41,408 nucleotides of DNA from assembly GCA_017538085.1 (NCBI GenBank), contig JAFYJP010000195.1, positions 1-41,408 of the forward strand, in the 5' to 3' direction. Origin of the DNA: Bacteroidales bacterium. Its GTDB lineage: Bacteria; Bacteroidota; Bacteroidia; Bacteroidales; BM520. The notes under the pieces are model-generated. The model searched no databases and was not told where the DNA came from. It saw only the letters and a list, made by a program, of their open reading frames with translations. Positions 25,628-34,868 of this stretch are shown one piece after another; positions within the stretch are counted from its first letter, which is position 1, and each line of letters begins with the position of its first letter. The position numbers were made by a program, and so were the translations under genes.

Positions 25628-28600
25628 ATGAAAAGAATTTTACGATTTGCCTTAGTGGCAATTTCAATGTTGTTAAGTGTTGCAGTAAGTGCACAGGTAA
25701 CAACATCAGGTATTTCTGGTAAAATCACCGGAAGCGACGGCACATTACCAGGAGCAACTATCGTTGTAAGACATGTTCCTTCAGGAACAACCTATGGAAC
25801 AACATCAAACAGTGAAGGCCGTTTCAATCTTCAAGGATTACGTTCCGGTGGTCCTTACAAAGTTGATATTACTTTCGTAGGCTATCATCCTGCATCTTTC
25901 GAGAACGTAACTCTCAAATTGGGTGAAACATACGTATTGAATGCAAATCTTAAACCGACAAACGTAAAAATCAATGAAGTTGAAGTCGTTGCCATTCAAG
26001 AGAATTCAATTATGAATTCAGAAAAATCAGGTACATCCACCAATATCACCTCCGAGGAAATTGATATGCTTCCTACCATTGAACGTAGCATTAACGACCT
26101 CGTAAAAATGACCCCTCAGTCAACAGGCATGTCCTTCGGCGGTCGTGACAGTCGTTACAACAACTTCACAGTCGATGGTGCAGGCTTCAACAACAATTTT
26201 GGTCTGAGCAGCGATCTTCCTGGTGGCAGCAATGGTCCTATAAGCATTGATGCTCTTGAGCAGATCAGTGTTAACATCGCTCCATACGATGTTCGTCAGT
26301 CACGTTTCACAGGTGCTGCCATCAATGCCATCACAAAATCCGGTACAAACGAAATTAAGGGAAGCGTTTACACTTTCCAACAATTCCCTGGCTTACACGG
26401 ATACAAGGTTGCTGGTGACTCTGTAGCAAACGCAGTCAACATCAGTTCACAGACATACGGCTTAAGCGTTGGCGGTCCTCTCATTAAGAACAAATTATTC
26501 TTCTTCATAAACGGTGAATACTCTCCTATGGTAAATGCAGGTCCGTCATGGAAGCCATACGAAGGTGACGACCCAACTTTCGACGGCGATGCAACCACCA
26601 ACACTTCACGTACAACCGTAACTGACCTTGCAAGAGTTAAAAACTATCTTATTGAAAAATATGGTTACGACCCAGGCGAATATGGTCAGGGCGGATGGAC
26701 AGCTTTCAACGACTACAATTACAAGATTATGGCTCGTTTGGACTGGAATATCAACCGTAACAACAAGTTAATGTTCCGTTTCAACAAGGTTCAGAACTCC
26801 GTCATGAACCTCACAAATGCAAGCTCCTGCCCTTCAGGACTTTATCGTGACAGAAACTACAGCCGTATGGGTGTCTATTCAATTGCATTCAGCAACAACT
26901 TCTACAGAATGAACAATAATGTCACATCATTTGCATTAGACTGGAACTCACGCATAAGTGACAGAGTTTCCAATCAGTTACTTGCTTCATACAATATGAT
27001 TGGTGACCAGCGTTCAACCCCATCATCAACAGTTTTCCCACACGTTGATATTTTCAAAGACGGACATCAATACATGTCATTCGGTACTGAACTTTTCTCA
27101 TATCACAATGAAGTCATCAACAATACTGCTGACATTATCGACAATGTAACCATTGACCTTGGTAATCATACTATTACAGCAGGTTTCGCTTTCGAATGGA
27201 TGTATGTTCGTAACTCCTATATTCGTGAAGGCACATCATACTATCGTTACGAAAGCGTTGACGATTTCCTGAATAACGCAACACCTATAGGAATGGGTAT
27301 CACATACGGATACAATGGCAACGACGCTCCTGGCCAAATGCTCACATACGCACAAGAAAGCTTGTATGCACAGGACGAATGGAACATCACTGACAATTTC
27401 AAGTTGACATACGGCATTCGTTTTGATCTTCCTAACTATCTTGACAAGGACATGGTTAAGAACAATGTTATTGACAGTATTGCTACAGCAAATAATTTTG
27501 CAGGTGGTGAATGGAACACTGGAACATGGCCAAAATCAAATATTTCAATCAACCCACGTTTAGGTTTCAACTGGGACATCAACGGTGACCGCAGTCTCCA
27601 GCTCCGTGGTGGAACAGGTCTCTTCACCGGTGTCAACCCATTTGTATGGTTCACCAACCAGGTAGGTAGTGCAGCATTTGTACAATCTCCTGAAATGAGT
27701 TTTGCCGAAGCTGACATAGCATCAAAGCTCCCTGGCATAGTATTCTATAAAGACTACAAGGAGCTTCTTGCTAAATATCCTGACGTCTTCCCAAAAGAAC
27801 CAGATGCTGATTATCTTCCAAGCGGCTCAACAATATGTCTCGTTGACAAAAACTTCAAGTTCCCGCAGGTATGGAGAAGCAATCTCGCTCTTGACGTTGA
27901 ACTCCCATGGAACATGGTTCTCACTCTCGAAGCTCTCTACACTCGTGACGTCGTAGGCGTTAAACAGTTAAATGTCAACCAGACAGATTCCGATCTTCAA
28001 ATGTATGGTGCAGACAACCGTACAGTTTGGGAAGGCAGTCCTAAGGTATCAAACGATATTGCAGCAGCAATGCTCTTCACCAATACCACAAAGAAAGGTT
28101 ACTCAACTCAGCTGACAGCTCAACTCACTAAGAACATGACAAAGGGTTTCTCAGGTATGGTAGCTTATACCTATTCTATCTCTAAGGACCTCACATCAAA
28201 TCCTGGTTCAGCTGCTTACTCAGCATGGACATCAAGCACAGCTGTCAACTCTCTTAACGATGAAGAACTCGGATACAGCGTATTCTCTGTTCCTCACCGC
28301 GTTGTAGGTGACATCTCCTATCGTATTGACTATGCTAAGCATTTCGCAACAACAATTTCCCTCTACTATGAAGGTCAGCACAACGGTCGTATCAGCTACG
28401 TTTACAACAATGACGTCAATGGCGACGGTATCAGCGCTGATTTAATCTATGTTCCTAAGTCTGCTGATGAAATCAATTTCGTTGATATGACTGACAAAGA
28501 CGGTAACGTCCTTATGACAGCACAAGCACAAAGTGATGTCTTCATGAACTATATCAACAACAACAAATACCTCAAATCACGCATGGGCAACTATGCTGAA

Positions 28601-28942
28601 CGTTTCGGCGGTCTCCAGAGATGGGTCAACGAATTCAATGTAAAACTTGCTCAAGATATTTACACCACTTCCAGAACTGACCATCGCTATGGCATTCAGA
28701 TTACAGCCGACATCCTCAATATTGCTAACATGATTAACAGCAACTGGGGTTGCTACTACACCAACAAATGGCTGAACTATCAGAATCTTGCTCTCCTCAA
28801 TGTGGTTGACAAGGGCACAAGCACAACTGCTCCTACATTCACACTGAGAAGCAATGACTTTGAAAACGATGTTGAATGGACTCCTGCTAAGGTCGCTTCC
28901 AACTGCTGGGGCGTCTTATTAGGTCTTCGTCTGATATTCTAA
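25628..28942 (+). CDS. TonB-dependent receptor, Oar-like
   Basis: A 1104-residue outer-membrane protein with a signal peptide ending near VSAQV (residue 23). A carboxypeptidase-regulatory-like domain (about 27-115; SGKITGSDGTLPGATIVV) precedes a plug domain (about 125-245; TFxxVDGAG-type turn at FTVDGAGFNNNF, INAITKSGTNEIKGSVY) and a long barrel ending in the aromatic C-terminal strand GVLLGLRLIF. The plug and barrel resemble Oar, an abundant outer-membrane protein in Myxococcus and Bacteroidetes. No SusD partner follows, so it is not a standard glycan-uptake pair. Arginine is encoded mostly by CGT, unlike neighbours that favour AGA and mixed codons, which suggests high expression. Ligand unknown. 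Confidence 0.9.
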   Translation: MKRILRFALVAISMLLSVAVSAQVTTSGISGKITGSDGTLPGATIVVRHVPSGTTYGTTSNSEGRFNLQGLRSGGPYKVDITFVGYHPASFENVTLKLGETYVLNANLKPTNVKINEVEVVAIQENSIMNSEKSGTSTNITSEEIDMLPTIERSINDLVKMTPQSTGMSFGGRDSRYNNFTVDGAGFNNNFGLSSDLPGGSNGPISIDALEQISVNIAPYDVRQSRFTGAAINAITKSGTNEIKGSVYTFQQFPGLHGYKVAGDSVANAVNISSQTYGLSVGGPLIKNKLFFFINGEYSPMVNAGPSWKPYEGDDPTFDGDATTNTSRTTVTDLARVKNYLIEKYGYDPGEYGQGGWTAFNDYNYKIMARLDWNINRNNKLMFRFNKVQNSVMNLTNASSCPSGLYRDRNYSRMGVYSIAFSNNFYRMNNNVTSFALDWNSRISDRVSNQLLASYNMIGDQRSTPSSTVFPHVDIFKDGHQYMSFGTELFSYHNEVINNTADIIDNVTIDLGNHTITAGFAFEWMYVRNSYIREGTSYYRYESVDDFLNNATPIGMGITYGYNGNDAPGQMLTYAQESLYAQDEWNITDNFKLTYGIRFDLPNYLDKDMVKNNVIDSIATANNFAGGEWNTGTWPKSNISINPRLGFNWDINGDRSLQLRGGTGLFTGVNPFVWFTNQVGSAAFVQSPEMSFAEADIASKLPGIVFYKDYKELLAKYPDVFPKEPDADYLPSGSTICLVDKNFKFPQVWRSNLALDVELPWNMVLTLEALYTRDVVGVKQLNVNQTDSDLQMYGADNRTVWEGSPKVSNDIAAAMLFTNTTKKGYSTQLTAQLTKNMTKGFSGMVAYTYSISKDLTSNPGSAAYSAWTSSTAVNSLNDEELGYSVFSVPHRVVGDISYRIDYAKHFATTISLYYEGQHNGRISYVYNNDVNGDGISADLIYVPKSADEINFVDMTDKDGNVLMTAQAQSDVFMNYINNNKYLKSRMGNYAERFGGLQRWVNEFNVKLAQDIYTTSRTDHRYGIQITADILNIANMINSNWGCYYTNKWLNYQNLALLNVVDKGTSTTAPTFTLRSNDFENDVEWTPAKVASNCWGVLLGLRLIF

Positions 28943-28960
28943 CTTTATCATTGCATTATG

Positions 28961-28997
28961 AAAACGTGGGGATGATTTTCATTCCCACGTTTTTTTT
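28961..28997 (+). terminator. Strong terminator after the TonB receptor
   Basis: The arms ACGTGGGGATGA and TCATTCCCACGT pair over 12 bp with one G-T wobble around a TTT loop, followed by eight T residues. It lies 18 bases after the receptor stop. Confidence 0.9.
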
Positions 28998-29069
28998 GCT
29001 CAAAAATCAATTCATTAACGTAATTATTTTTATTTTCGCATTTTGTTTAATTTCAAATATAATTTCAAA

Positions 29070-29822
29070 ATGAAAAAGATAATTCTTACAGCTCTTGCAA
29101 TACTCATTTACAATATCGGCTTTGCGCAATATCCGCGTATTTATGGAGTTACCACATACGAATTGATTTTTTCATCAGCCCAATATAATGTTTTCGACAG
29201 CAAAAGCGGCAACGTCCTGCGATTCTCCCCATGGTTCAATCTTGAGGAATCAGTGAACTTCGACATAGCGACTGTTGTCGGATTCACCGCCGGAATATCA
29301 GTGAAAAACATTGGTATCATCCATAAACTGAGTGACCCTTCCACAATTGACCCAAAATTTGATAGCACACCCATCAAGAAAGAATTCCGCTCATATAATA
29401 TAGGTATCCCCGTAGGTTTCAAACTCGGCAACCTGTCACAATTTTTCATATACGGAGGTTATGAGTTCGAAATCCCAATCAACTTTAGGGAAAAAACTTA
29501 TATAGATGGAGCAAAGACAAAATACGAAAGCGAATGGTTCAGCAACAAAACACCGAGATACATGCAATCGCTGTACCTTGGACTGAAGTTCCCATATAAT
29601 TTAGGTATAAAAGCCAAATACTACCTCACCAACTTCTTCGCAAACGATTGTGAAGACTATGTGCATGACTATCCTGCAATTAAATACAAGGATTTTGAGG
29701 CACGGCCTTTCTACTTGAGTCTGACCATTGATTTGTTCAACAAAATGGATACAAGAATTTCCATTCCATCACTGAACAGCAAAAGCAAAAAAAATAGTGA
29801 GCCGCAGTATTATTACGATTAA
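29070..29822 (+). CDS. Predicted outer-membrane beta-barrel protein
   Basis: A 250-residue protein with a signal peptide ending near IGFAQ (residue 20). The rest shows alternating hydrophobic strands with aromatic girdles and turns (GFTAGISVKNIGIIHKL, IGIPVGFKLGNLSQFFIYGG, SLYLGLKFPYNLGIKAKYYL, FYLSLTIDLF), as in small 8-10 strand barrels. No specific family is recognised, and a 30-residue polar tail follows the last strand. I start at the ATG at 29070, which gives a normal signal peptide, rather than a TTG nine codons upstream. The next gene, the SLC12-NTPase fusion, begins two bases after its stop, so the two are probably translated together. Confidence 0.72.
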   Translation: MKKIILTALAILIYNIGFAQYPRIYGVTTYELIFSSAQYNVFDSKSGNVLRFSPWFNLEESVNFDIATVVGFTAGISVKNIGIIHKLSDPSTIDPKFDSTPIKKEFRSYNIGIPVGFKLGNLSQFFIYGGYEFEIPINFREKTYIDGAKTKYESEWFSNKTPRYMQSLYLGLKFPYNLGIKAKYYLTNFFANDCEDYVHDYPAIKYKDFEARPFYLSLTIDLFNKMDTRISIPSLNSKSKKNSEPQYYYD

Positions 29823-29824
29823 TA

Positions 29825-32800
29825 ATGACAACACACAGAAACAGTAAATTAGGCACTACATCAGGAGTATTTCTGCCATCGCTTCTGACCATCGTCGGGG
29901 CAATAATGTTCCTGCGATTGGGTTGGATAATCCAACATGGCGGGCTGATACAGTCAATTTGGATAGTCATCACTGCCTTCGCAATGTCCCTGATTACAGG
30001 ATGTTGCCTGTCGTCAATTGCAACCGACAAGAAGATACAGGATGACGGCATATATCATATACTTACGAGAAGTCTGGGGCTGCCGATGGGAAGCACCATC
30101 TGCATTATGATGACTCTTGCCCTGATTTTCAGTGCCGCATTGCAAATAATAGGTATATCCGAATCCCTGCTCGACATTTCAAAAGCAAGCAATTTTCTGC
30201 ATATTGCACCATCAGCCGCATCATACAGGATTATCGGTTCGATATTGCTACTACCTGTCTTCGCATTGGTGATGATATCCCGTAAATCCACATTAATTCA
30301 GAAATTCAAATATGTGGTCGTCATCACCATCATCCTTGCAACCATTTCCATAATTGCCGGTTTATTTACAAAAGAAGACATTCATCCTCTTGTGCCAACT
30401 ACAGGAACCGCATACGACGGTCACTCATGGATTTATATTTTCAGCATATTTTTCCCTGCATTATCAGGTTTTGCCACCGGCCTCGCCAATTCAACAGGTT
30501 TGAAGGACGCTAAGAAATCCATTCCGAGAGGGATGATTCTCGCAATAATCACAAGTGCCGTCATATATCTTTCAGTAATAATACTGCTTGCGTATGAAGT
30601 CAGACCCGACATTCTCAAGACGACCAATTATCTTCCTTCAATATCATGGAATGCCACGATAACATTTATATGCTGTTGGATATCACTTGTCTTCATAGCC
30701 ATAAATGCTCTTACAATCGGATCCGACATAATTCTATCCATGGTTCATGACAAGGTGCTGCCAGAGTTCTTCGCCCATTCCTCTGACAATTCTGGTAAGC
30801 CGGTCATTAACATTGTAATCATGTTTGTCCTCACCGAATGTGCAATACTCATCGGTGATTTCAACACCTTAGCTCGGATAACAACATTTTTCCTGCTTGT
30901 TTCATACGCGCTCATCAATCTTGCGCTGATGCTTGAGAAATGGACTAACCCGGATTTCCGGCCCACATTCGATGTTAGCAAATATATAGGTCTCATCGGA
31001 TTGTTTATATGCAGTGTTGCCTTATACGACATTAATCGCTATGGGATGCTGGGAACAGTAATTGCCGTAATTCTGCTCTACTTTTTCATCAGACGCAAAA
31101 GACTTCAGCTCGAATATGATGATATATGGCAAAACGTACTCCTCGCCATCACAAAAACATCTATTTCAAGAATAAACAAAAGAAAACTCGAAAACAGAAC
31201 GTGGCAGCCCAACATCATCGTTTTCAGCGGTGACAAAGACCAGCGGCCGTATCTTGTAGATTTCGGAAAATGGATTGCAGGCAAACATGGATTTGTAAGC
31301 AACTTCAACATCACAACATCAAAAGAAAAAAAGAACGCATACAAAAATTCACGTCGTGACAGCAATGTCATTGAAAACAAAATATTTCCGTCAAACGACA
31401 TATACAGCGGAATAGAGACTGTGGCAAGTGTATATGGGTTTGCCGGAATCGAACCCAATACCGTATTGTTAGGGTTTAACAGCACCGCCAAGAATCGCGA
31501 GAGATACATTACCATGCTCGCCAACATTTCCAAACTCGACAAAAATATCCTTCTTATCCATTACAACGAAGACAACGGCTTTGGAAACAAGAAGAATTTC
31601 GACGTTTGGGTTACTCCGGGTGAAAGAGACAGCCTCTTCGCGCTCAATGTTATCAAGCTGATTAGCAATTCAACCGAATGGTCACAATGCTCGCTCAGAA
31701 TCAAGGTGGTGAACAGCAACAATTCCTCATACAATCTTGTGTATAACAAAGTTGAGGAAATAATGGCACAACTTCGAATAAGCGGCGAAATCCTAATCAT
31801 CAACAACGAACTCGAAGACAAACCAGTAAAAGACTTAATCGCCTCACATTCGACCGATGCAGATGTCATCTTCATTGCCGTACCACCTACTGGAAACTAT
31901 AACGAGAAATACGACTACATGTCCAACCTCTCACAAATCAACAAGACAATCATATTCGTCAAGGCCTCAACCGAGTTCCAGTCAATAGGCAACCTCGACA
32001 TCATCACCAAACAGCTATTGCAACCAGAACAGACAGCAGTCACAGAAGAGGATGTCGAACTGCAACTTCCTATACGTCAGGAAGCAGCATCATTCTTCGT
32101 TGACCTTGACAAACAGGTCCAGACAGCCATTGACAAATCATTGAACAACCGTTTTGACCTGATTTCCAAATATTTCAAAACCAATATCGAGTACATACTC
32201 GAAACTGTAAAAAACAACTACGTTCAGACAAATTCCCCGGGAAGATTCCGTCACATTGCACATATTTCAGGAAAAACCATCAAACAAAAGTTTCTGGAAT
32301 TCATCAATAACATACTGCCCGAGATACATAATCTAATTTTAGGCAGCAGCAGGGATTTCCTAAACGAAATGTCAACAATATGTGCTTCTGTACCTAAAAC
32401 ATTCACAGTGTTTTACGAGGAAAATCTATCCTACCCCTCTGATAACGACACTCACGACATCATCAAATTCAAGAAGAAACTCGCACGTTATTTCAAACAC
32501 AACAGAGAAGGATTCTACCCTTACGAAGTCAAAATCGACAAGTTCATAACCAACAGGTTGGATGCCATGTACAACGAAATGATGACCAAAGCATTCGACC
32601 AATTCAAGGATTATTGTCTTTCGTATTATTTCAATGTCAACAACATCATCAATTCCATCGATGACACTAATGCAATAATAAACGGTTCCTGCAACATTGA
32701 AGGCTTCAATTTCGATAAGGCAGTTGAGAACATATATTCTCACATTGAGACTTCCAATGACAAAAACAACAAGACTGTCAATGAAATAAAGAACACTCTT

Positions 32801-34864
32801 ACCGCTATAAAGAACAAATATTTTGATGAAATACGCAATTATTTTGACGTTCTCAACTTCGGTGAAATCAAAGTCAAATCCAATGCTGTTAACTGTAACA
32901 GCTGTTCAGACGCAGTAACTGACAAATTCGACAGACTCAGCACAATACTGCCGGCATTGTTTAACAGACTGGTACTCAACACCGACCTCACAATCTTCAA
33001 AATAAAACTCAAGAGTTACTGTTCTGAAACGCTATCCCTCATAACTGATTTCATCAACAATAAAGTCATCCCGTTCCATGAGGCATTCATCAGCGCAATC
33101 AAGGAAAACAACAACATAGAGCTCGTTGAGACATCCTCCGAATATGACATGAAATCCGACATGTTCTCACATTTCAGTGAAATCAACGACAAAATAAACA
33201 AGAGTATTCTTCGTTTTCCGTCCGAAATAACAATTCTCGACAATCAGGCAGTGGCATGCCTTGGGGATGAAAACATCCACTCAGTGCATTCATCCAACTT
33301 CGCCGCATCGCGACTGCTTGACAATTCAGTGATCTACTATTATTCCAACAACATAAAGAAACAACTCAACCTCCTCGGTTCCAAAGTTGACAGTTCGCTC
33401 GACAAGCACAAGGACATCATCACACAGCTGTCATTCACCAATGAAGACAATGACGAGCAGAAAGATGCCATCATTCTTAACATCTACAATCTGATAATTG
33501 ACCTCAAGACATCGCTGAGCGAAACATGCCACGAAATACAGTCAACAGAAACCATTACTGACGAACAGCTGCAAATCGAACAGTTCATTGACTCTTCCCA
33601 CAATCTGCACAACATCATCAGCACTAACATCAACGATAAGAAAAAGGAGAAAATTCTTTCACTGCGTGAAAAGATATCCGTTTCATTCCACAAGACACTG
33701 TCGAAAATCTTCTATCGCCAGAACTCAAGCATCAAATTTGCCAAGAATCTTCAGCAGAGAAATTCCGACAATGAACTTCTGAAACTTTATATCAACGCAA
33801 TCAACAAAATATCGCTGAAACCTGAAGTTGACCAGACTCTCCCATACTCCTACAAACAGTTATTCATCAATAACCAGCAGTACAACAAGGAATTATGGGT
33901 CGGAAGAGTCAGGGAAACAAACGACTTCAACATTCTTCTAGGTCAGTACAACAGTCTGAAGGCAGGAGCGATTATGGTTACCGGAGGCATAGGCTCAGGC
34001 AAAACCTTCTTCTCGTATCACGTTGCCAAGACTGCATTTCCGGACCAGCAGATATTCACCATAAAATCCGTTACCGGCGGAAGTGCATCTGTAAGCAAGT
34101 TCGAGACCTCATTTCTCAGAGCCATCGAAATGCAGAATATATCTTTATTCAAGGCTATCCGCGAAATCCCTAAAGGCTCAATTTTCATCCTCGACAACAT
34201 TGAACAATGGTGGCACCGCGGTGACAAAGGCAATGATGTGATAAAACTGATCACCGAGTTGGTAAACAAATACAGCGAAAACTATCTGTTTATTTTGAAT
34301 TCAAACACCGAAGGCCTTAACGCTCTGCAACTTACCACCAACATACGAGATATAATAATCGGTACTGTCAATCTGCTTCCGTTCAGCGCTGAAGAAATCG
34401 AAGCCATCATCACAAGACGTCATAAGGCAGGAAACATGCATATATGCATTGACAACAAGAATGAAAAACTTCTGCGTCCATGGCACTATGCACAACTGTT
34501 CCTGCAATATGACAAACTAACGACTGGCAACATCAAATCAGCCTTAAGCACATGGCTCGCATGTATCGACAAAGTAGAAAACGACACTATTTTCGTACAT
34601 CATCCTGAAGTTCCGAAGTCATTGCCGTTCAATGAATTAACAAAACAACAGATTATATTTCTCGTACAGTTCATAATACATAACAACATGTCATACGAAA
34701 GGATGCAGGCAATTTACAATCGCCCGATATCAAGTCTGAAACAGGATGTCAACGTGCTTATCAGGTTAAGGCTTCTTGAAAAGAAGAGCGAGAATGTTAT
34801 CGGAATAAACAATATCCTATATCCATTTATTATAGAGGAACTTAACAACATAGAAATGATTTAA
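29825..34864 (+). CDS. SLC12-type cation-chloride cotransporter fused to helical region and P-loop NTPase
   Basis: A 1679-residue protein. Residues 10-420 hold about twelve transmembrane helices matching the cation-chloride cotransporter family: GVFLPSLLTIVGAIMFLRLG (first helix), DDGIYHILTRSLGLPMGS, FFPALSGFATGLANSTGLKD and TTFFLLVSYALINLALM. Residues 440-760 match the family's cytoplasmic C-terminal domain (WQPNIIVFSGDKDQRPYLVD). Residues about 770-1340 are unassigned, helical and charged. The end is a P-loop NTPase: Walker A GGIGSGKT (1387-1394), Walker B FILDN (aspartate 1457), then EEIEAIITRRHKAGN and a likely winged helix (about 1595-1679), like STAND or AAA+ proteins. Known cotransporters are near 1000 residues and lack an ATPase. 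Likely ion transport controlled by nucleotide state; ion specificity and function are inference. Confidence 0.82.
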   Translation: MTTHRNSKLGTTSGVFLPSLLTIVGAIMFLRLGWIIQHGGLIQSIWIVITAFAMSLITGCCLSSIATDKKIQDDGIYHILTRSLGLPMGSTICIMMTLALIFSAALQIIGISESLLDISKASNFLHIAPSAASYRIIGSILLLPVFALVMISRKSTLIQKFKYVVVITIILATISIIAGLFTKEDIHPLVPTTGTAYDGHSWIYIFSIFFPALSGFATGLANSTGLKDAKKSIPRGMILAIITSAVIYLSVIILLAYEVRPDILKTTNYLPSISWNATITFICCWISLVFIAINALTIGSDIILSMVHDKVLPEFFAHSSDNSGKPVINIVIMFVLTECAILIGDFNTLARITTFFLLVSYALINLALMLEKWTNPDFRPTFDVSKYIGLIGLFICSVALYDINRYGMLGTVIAVILLYFFIRRKRLQLEYDDIWQNVLLAITKTSISRINKRKLENRTWQPNIIVFSGDKDQRPYLVDFGKWIAGKHGFVSNFNITTSKEKKNAYKNSRRDSNVIENKIFPSNDIYSGIETVASVYGFAGIEPNTVLLGFNSTAKNRERYITMLANISKLDKNILLIHYNEDNGFGNKKNFDVWVTPGERDSLFALNVIKLISNSTEWSQCSLRIKVVNSNNSSYNLVYNKVEEIMAQLRISGEILIINNELEDKPVKDLIASHSTDADVIFIAVPPTGNYNEKYDYMSNLSQINKTIIFVKASTEFQSIGNLDIITKQLLQPEQTAVTEEDVELQLPIRQEAASFFVDLDKQVQTAIDKSLNNRFDLISKYFKTNIEYILETVKNNYVQTNSPGRFRHIAHISGKTIKQKFLEFINNILPEIHNLILGSSRDFLNEMSTICASVPKTFTVFYEENLSYPSDNDTHDIIKFKKKLARYFKHNREGFYPYEVKIDKFITNRLDAMYNEMMTKAFDQFKDYCLSYYFNVNNIINSIDDTNAIINGSCNIEGFNFDKAVENIYSHIETSNDKNNKTVNEIKNTLTAIKNKYFDEIRNYFDVLNFGEIKVKSNAVNCNSCSDAVTDKFDRLSTILPALFNRLVLNTDLTIFKIKLKSYCSETLSLITDFINNKVIPFHEAFISAIKENNNIELVETSSEYDMKSDMFSHFSEINDKINKSILRFPSEITILDNQAVACLGDENIHSVHSSNFAASRLLDNSVIYYYSNNIKKQLNLLGSKVDSSLDKHKDIITQLSFTNEDNDEQKDAIILNIYNLIIDLKTSLSETCHEIQSTETITDEQLQIEQFIDSSHNLHNIISTNINDKKKEKILSLREKISVSFHKTLSKIFYRQNSSIKFAKNLQQRNSDNELLKLYINAINKISLKPEVDQTLPYSYKQLFINNQQYNKELWVGRVRETNDFNILLGQYNSLKAGAIMVTGGIGSGKTFFSYHVAKTAFPDQQIFTIKSVTGGSASVSKFETSFLRAIEMQNISLFKAIREIPKGSIFILDNIEQWWHRGDKGNDVIKLITELVNKYSENYLFILNSNTEGLNALQLTTNIRDIIIGTVNLLPFSAEEIEAIITRRHKAGNMHICIDNKNEKLLRPWHYAQLFLQYDKLTTGNIKSALSTWLACIDKVENDTIFVHHPEVPKSLPFNELTKQQIIFLVQFIIHNNMSYERMQAIYNRPISSLKQDVNVLIRLRLLEKKSENVIGINNILYPFIIEELNNIEMI

Positions 34865-34868
34865 CGTC

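Noticed and set aside
32426-32743. Minus-strand frame inside the SLC12-NTPase gene
   Set aside because: Its valine/isoleucine-rich translation arises from the antisense of AAC/GAC/AAT-rich codons; no start signal or homologous motif supports it.
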